Assembly: GCF_030656115.1 (NCBI RefSeq) | Contig: NZ_JAUSOO010000050.1 | Span: 1 to 60,202, forward strand | Direction: 5' to 3' | Origin: Hydrogenophaga sp. | GTDB lineage: Bacteria; Pseudomonadota; Gammaproteobacteria; Burkholderiales; Burkholderiaceae_C | Length of the DNA stretch: 60,202 nucleotides | In this document: one piece after another, positions 1 to 8,728 of the stretch | How the letters are laid out: each line of letters starts with the position of its first letter | Numbering within the stretch: the stretch's first letter is position 1 | Notes under the pieces: model-generated | Databases searched by the model: none | Told to the model about the DNA's origin: nothing | The model's input: only the letters and a program-made list of their open reading frames with translations | Made by a program: the position numbers and the translations under genes

Positions 1-353
1 CCCCGTTTGCTTGGGAATCGCTCATAAATCCGCTGACCTCCGTTTCCCTACAGGAAACATTAGCTGGTAAAAAAAACCTTCCGCGACACGGCTGAACCGA
101 TTGGCGGATGCGACAGTGGCTGTGGAAGGACCTGACTGCAAACAGCGATTGTGCCACCTTGGCCAACATCTGAGGTAAAAAAGCGGCTGGGGGCACCCAC
201 TGAAAACCGAAATGGGGTGCGATGTGTTGCACCATCGCGAACCGACAGTCTGGCGTCAGCAGCATTCAGACGATCCAAGGCATCAAGAAGGTCGTGCATA
301 GTGCACGCACGGGTGGTCGGCACGCGATCCGTCAACAGAACCGTACCTGAAGT
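1..353. other. no recognisable gene left of the IS remnant
   Basis: Open frames exist on both strands here, but none resembles a family I know and none has a convincing ribosome binding site. The stretch ends at an outer-end-like repeat of a Tn5-type element, so it may be the chromosomal flank of the insertion. I see no RNA gene or terminator in it. Confidence 0.4.
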
Positions 354-372
354 CATCTCGTTGTACACAAGT
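354..372 (+). repeat. terminal inverted repeat like the Tn5/IS50 outer end
   Basis: The 19 bases CATCTCGTTGTACACAAGT end in TACACAAGT, which is identical to the inner part of the Tn5 outer end (CTGACTCTTATACACAAGT), and share other positions with it. The site lies 38 bases before the start of a Tn5-type transposase remnant, exactly where the left end should be. No matching right end is visible, in line with loss of the 3' half of the element. Confidence 0.55.
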
Positions 373-410
373 CCTAAGGGTAGCAACGCTGTACGGGGAG
401 GAGGTGCAAG

Positions 411-883
411 ATGGACTGGGCAGAGGAAGAATTTGAGACGCTGGAGCTGGGTGATGCGCTGCTGAACCGGCGCGCGGTGCTGCTGGCCGAAAGGCTGAGC
501 CAAACGACTGGTTCCAGTATTCCCGGTGCGTGTAAGAACAGGAGCGAGACCATCGCGGCCTACGGTTTTCTGGGCAACGAAGAAATCAGTTGGGATGTGA
601 TGAGCGCGCACTGGGATGCCACACAAAAGAGAATTGCCCAGCACAGCGTGGTGCTGTGCAGCCAAGACACCACAAAGCTGGCTTTCAACGGCCAGCAAAC
701 GCAAGGGCTGGGGCCGCTGAACTACGAAGCACAGCGCGGCCTGCTGCTGCACCCCACCTATGCGTCATGCCCACCAGCGAGAGCCCCTGGGCGTCATGAA
801 CGCCTGGATGTGGGCCAGAGCGTTCAAACAAGACAACGGCACACCCAGAGGTGAGCTGCTGGAGAGCAGGCGCTGGATAGAGG
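411..883 (+). pseudogene. IS4-family (Tn5-like) transposase, N-terminal remnant
   Basis: The first frame begins MDWAEEEFETLELGDALLNR and runs through SIPGACKNRSETIAAYGFLG, the N-terminal DNA-binding region of Tn5-type transposases. The reading frame breaks near position 770: the first frame passes into nonsense, while the +1 frame continues the family sequence (REPLGVMNAWMWARAFKQ, then LLESRRWIE) to about 883. There the similarity stops abruptly. The DDE catalytic core is missing, so this is a dead fragment with a frameshift and a 3' truncation. Confidence 0.75.
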
Positions 884-1020
884 TTCACGATTTAAGCTCC
901 ACGCTTTCTTCCCACGATCAGTCACCCTCTCGCAGTTGCGCTTCACTTTGCTCACTGTGACCAGCTCGTAGCGGGAATTGCACCCGCAGGTGTGCGCGCA
1001 TGCTGGGCGCACAACCGGAA

Positions 1021-1051
1021 AAAGGCCCGAAGGCATTGCCTTCGGGCCTTT
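1021..1051 (-). terminator. rho-independent terminator of sodB
   Basis: A 14-bp perfect stem (AAAGGCCCGAAGGC pairing with GCCTTCGGGCCTTT) with a 3-base loop lies 20 bases after the sodB stop. On the minus strand it is followed by a short T-rich stretch. Confidence 0.85.
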
Positions 1052-1071
1052 CAAAAAATCGAAACCGGGGA

Positions 1072-1653
1072 TCAGGCGAAATTAGCTTCAGCAAACGACC
1101 AATTCACCAATTTGTCTAGGAAAGCTTCAACAAACTTAGGACGCATGTTGCGGTAGTCGATGTAGTAAGCATGCTCCCAGACATCGACGGTCAGCAGCGC
1201 CTTGTCACCAGTGGTCAGTGGGGTGCCCGCTGCGCCCATGTTGACAATATCCACCGAACCATCGGCCTTTTTGACCAGCCAGGTCCAGCCCGAGCCGAAG
1301 TTACCCACAGCGCTTTTCACAAAAGCGTCTTTGAAAGCGGCGTAGCTGCCCCACTTTGCATTAATGGCATCTGCAAGCGCACCAGACGGTTCGCCACCAC
1401 CATTGGGCTTCATACAGTTCCAGAAGAAAGTGTGGTTCCAGATCTGGGCGGCATTGTTGTACACACCGCCGCTGGATTGCTTGACGATGGACTCTAGGTC
1501 CATAGCTTCAAACTCGGTGCCCTTTTGCAGATTGTTGAGGTTGACCACGTATGCGTTGTGGTGCTTGCCGTGGTGAAACTCCAGCGTTTCTTGTGAGTAA
1601 TGGGGTGCCAGTGCGTCGATAGCGTAGGGCAATGCGGGCAGGGTGTGTTCCAT
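1072..1653 (-). CDS. sodB: superoxide dismutase [Fe]
   Basis: A 193-residue cytoplasmic iron superoxide dismutase that turns superoxide into oxygen and hydrogen peroxide. The four metal ligands are all at their usual places: His27 (in FHHGKHH), His74 (in [11 protein letters not shown]), Asp157 and His161 (in DVWEHAYY). Gln70 in AAQIWNH and the following TFFW favour the iron type over manganese. Length matches E. coli SodB. The start has a good ribosome site (GAGGA) about 6 bases upstream. The gene is followed by its own terminator and probably forms a single-gene unit, downstream of xseA on the same strand. Confidence 0.96.
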   Translation of the reverse strand: MEHTLPALPYAIDALAPHYSQETLEFHHGKHHNAYVVNLNNLQKGTEFEAMDLESIVKQSSGGVYNNAAQIWNHTFFWNCMKPNGGGEPSGALADAINAKWGSYAAFKDAFVKSAVGNFGSGWTWLVKKADGSVDIVNMGAAGTPLTTGDKALLTVDVWEHAYYIDYRNMRPKFVEAFLDKLVNWSFAEANFA

Positions 1654-1774
1654 GAGTTCCTCGTGCTGTGGGTATTGTGGACGTTAAGCCGTTGGATAGT
1701 GTTCCAACAGGTGCGCCAGCCAAGCATTGTAGGCAAGCCCGGCGACAACCACCACGAACAGGGTTTCTGAGACC

Positions 1775-3067
1775 TCAGCTATCCACAGTGAGCTTGAGTT
1801 CACCGTCGGCCAGCATGGCGCGAAGGGTTTGTCCAGGCTTGGTTTGGTTGGTTCGGGAAATCGCCTGGCCTTGGTCATCGGTCAGGTAGGCATATCCTCG
1901 CTCAAGCACCAGGCGTGGATCCAGCAACCCCAGAGATGTTTCGCAGCACAGCAGTCGACGGCTTTTCTGCTCTATGGCACGCTGCAGCACCAGGGGCAGC
2001 TTGGCTTCCAGATTGCGAAACTGAATCTGCTGACGCTGACTGGACAACATCAGCGCGCTGTGCAAGCGGTGTTGTAAAGTGTTCAGTCGTTGGTGGCTGC
2101 CGTGTATCCGAGCCGAAGGTCGGCCCATGCGATGGGCTAGGCGGTCCAAGTGTTGAGCTCGCTGGTCAATAGCGTTGCAACAGACTTCGCCCATGCGCTC
2201 CTGCAGATAGGCCAGCTCACCCAGACGCACATCACGCGAGGGGGCACACATTTCTGCTGCGGCGGTGGGCGTAGGCGCGCGCAAATCGGCTACGAAATCG
2301 GCCAAGGTGAAATCGGTTTCATGCCCCACTCCGCACACCACAGGCATAGGCGCCTGCGCCAGGGTTCGCACCACCCATTCGTCGTTGAACGACCAAAGGT
2401 CTTCTAGCGATCCCCCGCCCCGCACCAACAACAGCACCTCGCTTTCACCGGTTTCGGAGTGTCTGCGGTAGGCTGTTTTCAAGGCAGCACACAACTCACC
2501 CGGCGCAAGAGCCCCTTGTACAGCGGCAGGGTAGACAACAACAGGCAGATGGGGTACGCGGCGGCGCAAAGTACTCACGACATCGCGCAAAGCCGCTGCA
2601 CCCAGAGAAGTCACGATGCCAATGCTGTGCGGCTGCGCAGGCAAGCTCCGCTTGCGTGCGGAGTCAAAAAGGCCGTCCCCTTCCAACTGAGCCTTGAGGC
2701 GCAAAAACTGCTCAAACAGCGCACCCTGCCCAGCGGGTTGCAGGCTATCTACAATCAGTTGCAGGTCACCCCGAGGGCCATACACATCCAGTTTGCCACG
2801 GGCTTCTACCCGCAGCCCATCACGTGGGTTGAAACCAAGCTGATCGGCCGCTCGGCGAAACATGGCACAGCGTACCTGCCCTGTCTCGTCTTTCAGCACA
2901 AAGTAGCAATGACCGCTGGTCGCACGGGAAAAACCAGACAACTCACCGCGGACCACGACCGGGTTGAAACGGCTAGCCAAAGCGTCGGCAATAGCGCGCA
3001 TCAACGGACCAACCGCCCAAACCCGCCCTCCTGGCGAGAGCTGCTGTGTGATGTGCAGCTCAGTCAT
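1775..3067 (-). CDS. xseA: exodeoxyribonuclease VII large subunit
   Basis: A 430-residue large subunit of exonuclease VII, which degrades single-stranded DNA in both directions together with XseB. The N-terminus (about residues 17-110) is the OB-fold: VWAVGPLMRAIADAL, then VVVRGELSGF and SGHCYFVLKD. The catalytic domain follows, with GIVTSLGAAALRDVVSTLRRR and GGGSLEDLWSFNDEWVVRTL, then a helical C-terminal part and the typical end RGYAYLTDDQGQAI. Length is normal for the family. It lies 121 bases upstream of sodB on the same strand. xseB is not adjacent. Confidence 0.95.
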   Translation of the reverse strand: MTELHITQQLSPGGRVWAVGPLMRAIADALASRFNPVVVRGELSGFSRATSGHCYFVLKDETGQVRCAMFRRAADQLGFNPRDGLRVEARGKLDVYGPRGDLQLIVDSLQPAGQGALFEQFLRLKAQLEGDGLFDSARKRSLPAQPHSIGIVTSLGAAALRDVVSTLRRRVPHLPVVVYPAAVQGALAPGELCAALKTAYRRHSETGESEVLLLVRGGGSLEDLWSFNDEWVVRTLAQAPMPVVCGVGHETDFTLADFVADLRAPTPTAAAEMCAPSRDVRLGELAYLQERMGEVCCNAIDQRAQHLDRLAHRMGRPSARIHGSHQRLNTLQHRLHSALMLSSQRQQIQFRNLEAKLPLVLQRAIEQKSRRLLCCETSLGLLDPRLVLERGYAYLTDDQGQAISRTNQTKPGQTLRAMLADGELKLTVDS

Positions 3068-3443
3068 TGGTCATCCCAAAGAAAAACTGTCCACAGCCAG
3101 TGGCTATGTTGGCTGCTTGGAAGAAAAATGTCACAAAACAGCCGGTGTTGGTCCAAGCTATTGATTTCATTGTATTTCGCACGGCCTGTTTTATCTTCAT
3201 GTTGTCCACAATGAAATTATTTTCCGTGTTGCACGACGATTGGAGCAGGTTTTTCACAAAGTTATCCACAGATTCGTCGAGCAAGCTACAGGCTCAAAAC
3301 ATCAAGGGCTGTGTGGCATGGCGCATCGCAATATGCGGGGTTTACGAACTGGGCAGATCAGTGACACCAATGGCACTGAGCCATAATCACAAGGATTGCA
3401 CATGGGCCGTCACTGTATGGCGGCATTTCCTTGGAGCCCCGTT
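3068..3443. promoter_or_regulatory. AT-richer intergenic region with DnaA-box-like sites
   Basis: This 376-base gap lies between the divergent xseA and exbB. It holds a perfect DnaA box TTATCCACA (3262-3270), the variant TTGTCCACA (3202-3210) and the weaker CTGTCCACA (3087-3095), all in the same direction, in sequence visibly richer in A and T than the flanks. It must also contain the promoters of xseA and exbB. No small gene or RNA was recognised. A replication or DnaA-regulation role is only a guess. Confidence 0.4.
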
Positions 3444-4085
3444 TTGCTTTCCATCATACAAGCCGCAGGCTGGCCGATCTGGCCGCTCATCATCTGTTCT
3501 GTGCTCGGAATGGCCTTGGTGATTGAGCGCTTCATTGCCTTAAAAACCACCAAAATCATGCCTCCCAAGTTGCTTGACGAGGCCATCATGGTTTCACGCA
3601 ACGGCATACCTGCAGCCGATGTGGTGATGCAGCTGGAGCAAAATTCGGTGTTGGGCGAAGTGTTGGCCAGCGGCTTTCAAGTGCTTCACAACAACCCCAG
3701 CGCCAGCGAAGACGATTTGCGCTCCAGCCTAGAGGGGGCGGGCCGAAAGGCGGCAGCCAAACTTCAACGCTACTTGGGCGCCATTGCCACCATCGCCTCA
3801 GCAGCGCCACTACTGGGCTTGCTGGGTACGGTCATCGGCATGATTGAAATATTTGGTTCCCAGGCTGGCGACGGTGGCGCAGGCCTGGCTCCTGGCGCAG
3901 GCAACCCGGGACAGCTCGCGCACGGCATTTCAGTCGCACTCTACAACACGGCTTTTGGCCTGATCGTGGCAATTCCCGCACTGATTTTCTGGCGCTACTT
4001 CCGCGGTCGGGTAGATGATTACCTGCTGTCCATGGAGTTGGCTGCCGAGCAGTTTGCCCGCCACTTGGTGAACCTACGCAAATGA
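3444..4085 (+). CDS. exbB: ExbB/TolQ-type proton channel subunit
   Basis: A 213-residue inner-membrane protein of the MotA/TolQ/ExbB family, which with ExbD uses the proton gradient to power TonB- or Tol-type outer-membrane processes. Three hydrophobic segments are visible: an N-terminal one (IWPLIICSVLGMALVIERFIAL), then a pair around LGAIATIASAAPLLGLLGTVIGM and YNTAFGLIVAIPALIFW. I chose the TTG at 3444 because GGAG sits 7 bases upstream and the product then begins LLSIIQAAGWPIWPL, as relatives do. In-frame ATGs at 3396 and 3420 are alternatives. exbD follows after 61 bases. Confidence 0.9.
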   Translation: MLSIIQAAGWPIWPLIICSVLGMALVIERFIALKTTKIMPPKLLDEAIMVSRNGIPAADVVMQLEQNSVLGEVLASGFQVLHNNPSASEDDLRSSLEGAGRKAAAKLQRYLGAIATIASAAPLLGLLGTVIGMIEIFGSQAGDGGAGLAPGAGNPGQLAHGISVALYNTAFGLIVAIPALIFWRYFRGRVDDYLLSMELAAEQFARHLVNLRK

Positions 4086-4146
4086 ACATCCGCACCTTTG
4101 GTTCTCTTCTTCTCTTGGTATTTCATGCGCTATTGGGGATGGTGCC

Positions 4147-4584
4147 ATGAACTTCAGACTTGGTAACCGAGACGAACCCGAGATCAATCTGATCCCGTTC
4201 ATTGACATTTTGTTGGTGGTACTGATTTTTCTGATGCTCAGTACCACCTACAGCAAGTTCACCGAACTCCAGGTGAACTTGCCTGTTGCGGACGCTCAGG
4301 CGCAGCGAGAAAACCCAAAAGAAGTGATCGTGGCTATCAGCAGCGACGGTCGCTACTCCATCAACAAAGAAGTACTTGATGGCGCCGGAGTGGAAGCTCT
4401 CACCCTCGCGCTCTCTCAGGCAGGCCAATACAACCGTGAAGCAGTCGTCATCATCAGTGCCGACGCGGCTGCGACTCACCAGTCGGTAATCAACGTGATG
4501 GATGCGGCTCGGCGTGCTGGACTGGTGCAAATTACCTTTGCAACCCAGCAGTCCGGTGGTAAAGCCGCCAGCGGTAAACCCTGA
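4147..4584 (+). CDS. exbD: biopolymer transport protein ExbD/TolR
   Basis: A 145-residue partner of ExbB. It has a short cytoplasmic N-terminus, one membrane helix (about residues 15-37, LIPFIDILLVVLIFLMLSTTY) that carries the conserved proton-pathway aspartate (Asp20), and a periplasmic domain ending in the typical SVINVMDAARRAGLVQITFATQ. It lies between exbB and lpxK, all on the same strand, and is probably co-transcribed with them. No tonB is adjacent, so whether it serves a TonB or a Tol system cannot be told from here. Confidence 0.93.
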   Translation: MNFRLGNRDEPEINLIPFIDILLVVLIFLMLSTTYSKFTELQVNLPVADAQAQRENPKEVIVAISSDGRYSINKEVLDGAGVEALTLALSQAGQYNREAVVIISADAAATHQSVINVMDAARRAGLVQITFATQQSGGKAASGKP

Positions 4585-4602
4585 TCACGGCAAGACTGAG
4601 GC

Positions 4603-5724
4603 ATGGCAACCACGCGTGAGGGATCGGTGGGCTGTCAAGCCTATTGGCAAAGCATTGCCCAGCATCGCGGATTGAGCGCGTGGCTGCTGAGGCCGATTTC
4701 CTGGCTTTACGGCGCGCTGGTGGCGTTGCGCAAGCAAGGCTATGCATGGGGTCTTTTGCGATCCCACCGGTTGCCGGTTCCCGTCATTGTTGTCGGCAAC
4801 GTGGTGGTGGGTGGCGCAGGAAAAACCCCCACGGTGATTGCACTGGTGCAACACCTGAGCGCGCAGGGCTGGCACCCCGGTGTGATTTCACGCGGCTACG
4901 GGCGCAGCAGCGATGCTGTGGTGGAAGTGACTGCCACAACGCCAGCAACCGACAGTGGCGACGAGCCTGCGCTGATCCAACGGACCACAGGTGCGCCGGT
5001 GTTCGTGGCCCGCCAGCGGGTGTCAGCAGGTCAAGCACTGCTGGCGGCGCATCCACACGTCAATGTGCTGCTGTGCGATGACGGGCTGCAACACTTGGCC
5101 CTGGTACGCGACATTGCAATTGCGGTGTTTGACGAACGTGGCTGCGGCAACGACTGGCTGCTGCCTGCTGGACTGCTGCGCGAATCCTGGCCACCGGCCA
5201 GTGGTTCAGCCTACCGTCCTGATATGGTGCTGCGCCAGCACCGAGAAGGCGCACAACCGCCCGACATCGCTTCTGTACCGGGTATACCCATCTTCAACGC
5301 CGTTCGCCGCTTGGCACAGTACGCTGTTGGCCCGCACGGCCAACGCATTGCACTGGAGCAACTGAAAGGTCAGGCCCTGACCGCGGTGGCAGGCATCGCA
5401 AGACCTAGCGTGTTTTTCGACATGCTACGGGCGCGCGGCCTCACCCTCGCGCGCGAACTGGCCTTGCCAGACCATGCGGATTCCGCTGCATACACCACGC
5501 TCCAGCAAAGTGAAGACGGCCTTTTGATCTGTACTGAAAAAGATGCCGTCAAATGTTTCGCATCAGTCATAGAAGAAAACAACCCCATGCCTCCTCGCAT
5601 GTGGGCCGTACCATTGGAGTTGGCGCCCGAGCCTGAATTTTTTGCTGATATCGACGCCCGCTTGCTATTGCAGTCAACCCACAGCGTGGGGCGACGCCGT
5701 TACCGTGAAAACCCATCCAGGTAA
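4603..5724 (+). CDS. lpxK: tetraacyldisaccharide 4'-kinase
   Basis: A 373-residue inner-membrane kinase that phosphorylates the 4' position of the lipid A disaccharide precursor. The P-loop GGAGKTP is at residues 70-76, after VPVIVVGNVVVG. Further family motifs are GVISRGYGR, DEPALIQRTTGAPVFVARQR, CDDGLQHLALVRDIAIAVFD and, near the end, LLICTEKDAVKC. The N-terminus carries one hydrophobic stretch (LLRPISWLYGALVAL). It is separated from exbD by 18 bases. In related genomes kdsB and adk usually follow; here transposase remnants do. Confidence 0.95.
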   Translation: MATTREGSVGCQAYWQSIAQHRGLSAWLLRPISWLYGALVALRKQGYAWGLLRSHRLPVPVIVVGNVVVGGAGKTPTVIALVQHLSAQGWHPGVISRGYGRSSDAVVEVTATTPATDSGDEPALIQRTTGAPVFVARQRVSAGQALLAAHPHVNVLLCDDGLQHLALVRDIAIAVFDERGCGNDWLLPAGLLRESWPPASGSAYRPDMVLRQHREGAQPPDIASVPGIPIFNAVRRLAQYAVGPHGQRIALEQLKGQALTAVAGIARPSVFFDMLRARGLTLARELALPDHADSAAYTTLQQSEDGLLICTEKDAVKCFASVIEENNPMPPRMWAVPLELAPEPEFFADIDARLLLQSTHSVGRRRYRENPSR

Positions 5725-5800
5725 CGACAAGTGAACCCCAGCCGACCTGCAGCATGACAGGAAAAACCGCTGGGCCCGACCCCGGAAGATCGGCGGTGAA

Positions 5801-6005
5801 TCAGATGGCGGCGAGGGCCACAGCGCCTGCGCTGGCAGTGGGCCACTTGCCGATGGCCTTGAGCTGCTTGATCCAGCGCGGTGCGTTCTTCTTCGCGCTC
5901 ATGGCGGCGTAATCGATGTGCTGATCGAGATAGGGCTGGCGCCGCGACAGCAGGATGTAGATCAGCCGGATCACCATCAGACTTCGGTACTTCGAGGCCA
6001 GCGTG
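5801..6005 (-). pseudogene. C-terminal fragment of a transposase, family undetermined
   Basis: Read on the minus strand, one frame gives FTGLNPSSTLASKYR, then LMVIRLIYILLSRRQPYLDQ and AMSAKKNAPRWIKQLKAIGK before a TGA stop at 5801-5803. This looks like the tail of an insertion-sequence transposase, but I cannot name the family with certainty. It has no start and directly abuts the IS630 remnant in the same frame, so two different elements seem to be joined here. Confidence 0.5.
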
Positions 6006-6007
6006 CT

Positions 6008-6375
6008 TGATGGATTTAAGCCTGTGAAGCCCAGTAGATGAGGTACTTGCCGATGCTGAGCATTTGCAGATTAATGCCAAATCATTACTCGATGAACTGA
6101 CCCAGTGCGGCACTACTCCACGGGCCCAAATCTATCTTGAGTTGCTCGGAGCGCTTGTCGATGATCATGCGCTGGATAGTGGCTTCCTGGGCCTGACTGA
6201 GCACCTGACCATCGCCTGCAGCGCGCCCGCGAACAGCACCCCAATCGCGGCCGCCAGACAGATCGATGGCACTTCGCACCGTCGGTAACTCAGCCCCAGT
6301 CATTGTGACGATTGCATGATCTTGGAGCCTTACCTGTACAGCCTCACGACGTGCTTGTGGCATATCAAACAGCAT
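6008..6375 (-). pseudogene. IS630-family transposase, N-terminal remnant
   Basis: The minus-strand frame from 6375 encodes a helix-turn-helix N-terminus: GGRDWGAVRGRAAGDGQVLS, QAQEATIQRMIIDKRSEQLK, then AALGQFIE, as in IS630 transposases. Two consecutive stop codons follow, after which the same frame goes on with the family pattern FGINLQMLSIGKYLIYW and then ends. The DDE catalytic part is absent. It is a decayed fragment, continuous with the foreign transposase tail at 5801-6005. Confidence 0.7.
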
Positions 6376-6451
6376 TCAGACTTTTTTGGACCTCATCTAC
6401 GGCAGCCGTCACGTCTGTTGGGGTGGCTGTTTTTTTCCCACATCAAATTCA

Positions 6452-7648
6452 TCAGACCACTTTGGAAATCGCCTGACAAACGTAGTCTATGTTCTTGCTG
6501 TTGAGCGCTGCAACGCACATGCGACCCGTATCGGTGCCGTATACACCGAATTCGTTGCGCAAGCGCACCATTTGATCTTTGCTCAGGCCGGAATAGCTGA
6601 ACATACCGATCTGCTTGGTGATGAAAGCCATATCTTGCTTGACTCCAGCGGCCTTCAGGCCATCGACCAACTTTTGGCGCATAGCCTTGATCCGCACGCG
6701 CATGTCGCTCAGTTCGTTTTCCCACAAAGCACGCAACTCAGGGTTATTCAATACGGCTGCCACCACGGCACCGCCATGGATGGGCGGATTTGAGTAATTG
6801 GTGCGGATCACAATTTTTAGTTGAGAGAGGACTCGTGAAGCCTCTTCTTTATCTTCACACAACACGGACAATGCGCCAACACGCTCGCCATATAGACTGA
6901 AACTCTTGGAAAAAGATGTTGATACAAAAAATGTGAGGCCGGCAGCAACAAACTTGCAGATCACGGAGCCGTCTTCTGCAATGCCATGACCAAAACCTTG
7001 GTAAGCCATATCCAAAAAGGGCGTGAGGCCGCGAGACTTGACTGTGTCGATCACCTGATCCCATTGCTCTGCAGTAAGATCGTAGCCCGTTGGATTGTGG
7101 CAGCAGGCATGCAGCACGACGATCGTGCCAAACTCAGCAGCATTCAGACTGGCGAGCATGGCTTCAAAGTTCACGCCGTGCTTTTCGGCGTCGTAATAAG
7201 CATAAGTGTCCACCAAAAAACCAGCGTTGGTGAACAACGCGCGGTGGTTTTCCCAGCTGGGGTCGCTGATCAACACCTTGGCGTTTGGGCTCAAACGTTT
7301 CAGAAAGTCGGCGCCAATTTTCAGACCGCCAGTGCCACCAATCGCTTGTACTGTGGCCACACGACCTGATTGCACGGGCTCGCTGTCGACACCAAAAACC
7401 AGGCTCTTCACCGCTGCGTCATAGGCTGCAATACCGTCAATGGGCAAATATCCACGCGCGCTGGGTGTAGCCATCATGGTTTTTTCTGCCGCTTGAACGC
7501 ACTGGAGCAAGGGAAGTTTGCCGTTGTCGTCGAAATACACACCCACGCCGAGGTTGACTTTGTTGGGGTTCGTGTCGGCAGAGAACTGTTCATTCAGACC
7601 CAAAATCGGGTCGCGCGGAGCCATTTCAACGGCTGAGAAAAGAGACAT
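6452..7648 (-). CDS. aromatic/aspartate aminotransferase (class I)
   Basis: A 398-residue PLP-dependent aminotransferase of the AspC/TyrB type, which transfers amino groups between aromatic amino acids or aspartate and 2-oxoglutarate. The protein begins MSLFSAVEMAPRDPILGLNE, with AGGAA 9 bases upstream; this start is preferred over an upstream ATG at 7717. The cofactor-binding region is clear: SDPSWENHRALF, HACCHNPTGYDLT, DMAYQGFG and the Schiff-base lysine in SFSKSFSLYGERVG. The gene stands alone between mobile-element remnants (5.8-6.4 kb and 7.9-8.15 kb). AspC and TyrB specificity cannot be told apart from sequence. Confidence 0.93.
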   Translation of the reverse strand: MSLFSAVEMAPRDPILGLNEQFSADTNPNKVNLGVGVYFDDNGKLPLLQCVQAAEKTMMATPSARGYLPIDGIAAYDAAVKSLVFGVDSEPVQSGRVATVQAIGGTGGLKIGADFLKRLSPNAKVLISDPSWENHRALFTNAGFLVDTYAYYDAEKHGVNFEAMLASLNAAEFGTIVVLHACCHNPTGYDLTAEQWDQVIDTVKSRGLTPFLDMAYQGFGHGIAEDGSVICKFVAAGLTFFVSTSFSKSFSLYGERVGALSVLCEDKEEASRVLSQLKIVIRTNYSNPPIHGGAVVAAVLNNPELRALWENELSDMRVRIKAMRQKLVDGLKAAGVKQDMAFITKQIGMFSYSGLSKDQMVRLRNEFGVYGTDTGRMCVAALNSKNIDYVCQAISKVV

Positions 7649-7856
7649 GCTAAGTTTCCTGAGGGTTGATGTCAAAACAGCACACATTTTACTGGTCGCA
7701 CTGCATCGCTGTGTCAATCAGAACCCCCACAGGTAAGTCACACACAAAGTTTTCCACAGCGTTTGAAAAACTGTTTCGAATGGAAGCAAGGCCTGTTGCC
7801 GGTGAGCAGATGGATCGAAGAAGATGGCACAGGTATGACCATCTGTCTCTAAACAG

Positions 7857-8145
7857 ATGCGGCTCAAAGACCTTCAGCCCAAGACCATTGATGGTTATGC
7901 CCGCGCCATACGCCGCATCGGCACCCATTTTGACCATCAAGTCACCTCTCTCTTGCTCCAGCAACTCGCCGACTGCTTCACCGCCATGAAGGCCCAGCAC
8001 TCCTGGCGCGGGTGATTGCAGAACTCGGCATCAAAAAACATCTCCGCACAGCCTGCGCCACGGCCGCGCCATGCACCTGATTGAGGCCGGTGAGCCATCA
8101 CGGCATCCTATTGCGATGCGCCCGGATCAGACGGGGTGTTTTCTG
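7857..8145 (+). pseudogene. tyrosine recombinase (integrase) remnant
   Basis: From the ATG at 7857 one frame gives MRLKDLQPKTIDGYARAIRR followed by IGTHFDHQVTSLLLQQLADC, the core-binding N-terminal domain of tyrosine integrases found with some mobile elements, and stops at 8015. The next stretch reads VIAELGIKKHL in a second frame, and then LRHGRAMHLIEAG, the catalytic R-H-G motif region, in a third frame near 8070-8107. Most of the catalytic domain between them is deleted. It is a frameshifted, internally deleted relic. Confidence 0.65.
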
Positions 8146-8242
8146 CGAGCATGTGAAACTTTGACTGGTTGAGCTTCATTGCCAACCGCTTTACTCACTG
8201 ATCTCTCGGGGGTAGGTGTCGCAGGTCGTATTGGCATGCGAT

Positions 8243-8689
8243 TCAGTCGTCCAGTGAAGCACTCCATCGTGCGTTCCACTCACCTCGGGAGGCGTTATCT
8301 TTTAGGTGATCCAGTTCGCGCCGGTCTCGCTTAGTGGGACGGCCTTGGTTCAAGTGTTGGGCAGGTTCGGGAGCCAGCCTGCGTTGCTCGACGGTAGCCA
8401 CCCGCACAGCGATGGATTCCGCTGTTTCTTCATAGAGCAAAGCCGCAGCAGATGCAGGGCCGCGTGCATTGCTGAGTGCCCGAACAACCACCGTTCGCAC
8501 CACCGGACCGGTGCGTAACTCCAGTGTGTCTCCGGGCTTGACATCGCGTGAAGGTTTGGCCAACTGCCCATTTTGACGCACTCGACCTTTGTCTATTTCT
8601 TGAGAGCAAAGGTTTCGAGTCTTGTAAAAGCGGGCTGCCCAAAGCCACTTGTCAAGACGGACCTTTAACAAGGTGTTGTCGGTGTTCAT
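8243..8689 (-). CDS. hslR: Hsp15-type RNA-binding S4 domain protein
   Basis: A 148-residue relative of heat-shock protein Hsp15, which binds stalled 50S subunits carrying peptidyl-tRNA. The S4 domain is at about residues 9-70: VRLDKWLWAARFYKTRNLCS, then KGRVRQNGQLAKPSRDVKPG. The basic C-terminal tail (GRPTKRDRRELDHLK) is as in Hsp15. Length is slightly above E. coli HslR (133 residues). It lies 39 bases after the start side of the histidine-kinase gene on the same strand, but no shared operon is evident. Confidence 0.9.
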   Translation of the reverse strand: MNTDNTLLKVRLDKWLWAARFYKTRNLCSQEIDKGRVRQNGQLAKPSRDVKPGDTLELRTGPVVRTVVVRALSNARGPASAAALLYEETAESIAVRVATVEQRRLAPEPAQHLNQGRPTKRDRRELDHLKDNASRGEWNARWSASLDD

Positions 8690-8728
8690 GTAAAGTGGTT
8701 TTAGATGTTTCTAGGTTTCTGTGCACAC

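Noticed and set aside
824..1054. 76-residue minus-strand frame with several cysteines
   Set aside because: It runs through the sodB terminator and an IS remnant and matches no family I know.
1684..1878. 64-residue minus-strand frame with a hydrophobic middle between sodB and xseA
   Set aside because: It overlaps the end of xseA by about 100 bases and has no good ribosome site; the hydrophobic stretch could be chance.
6400..6434. Hairpin CAGCC/GGCTG followed by seven Ts on the plus strand
   Set aside because: The stem is only five pairs with a 17-base loop, and no plus-strand gene ends there; it is on the wrong strand to terminate the aminotransferase gene.
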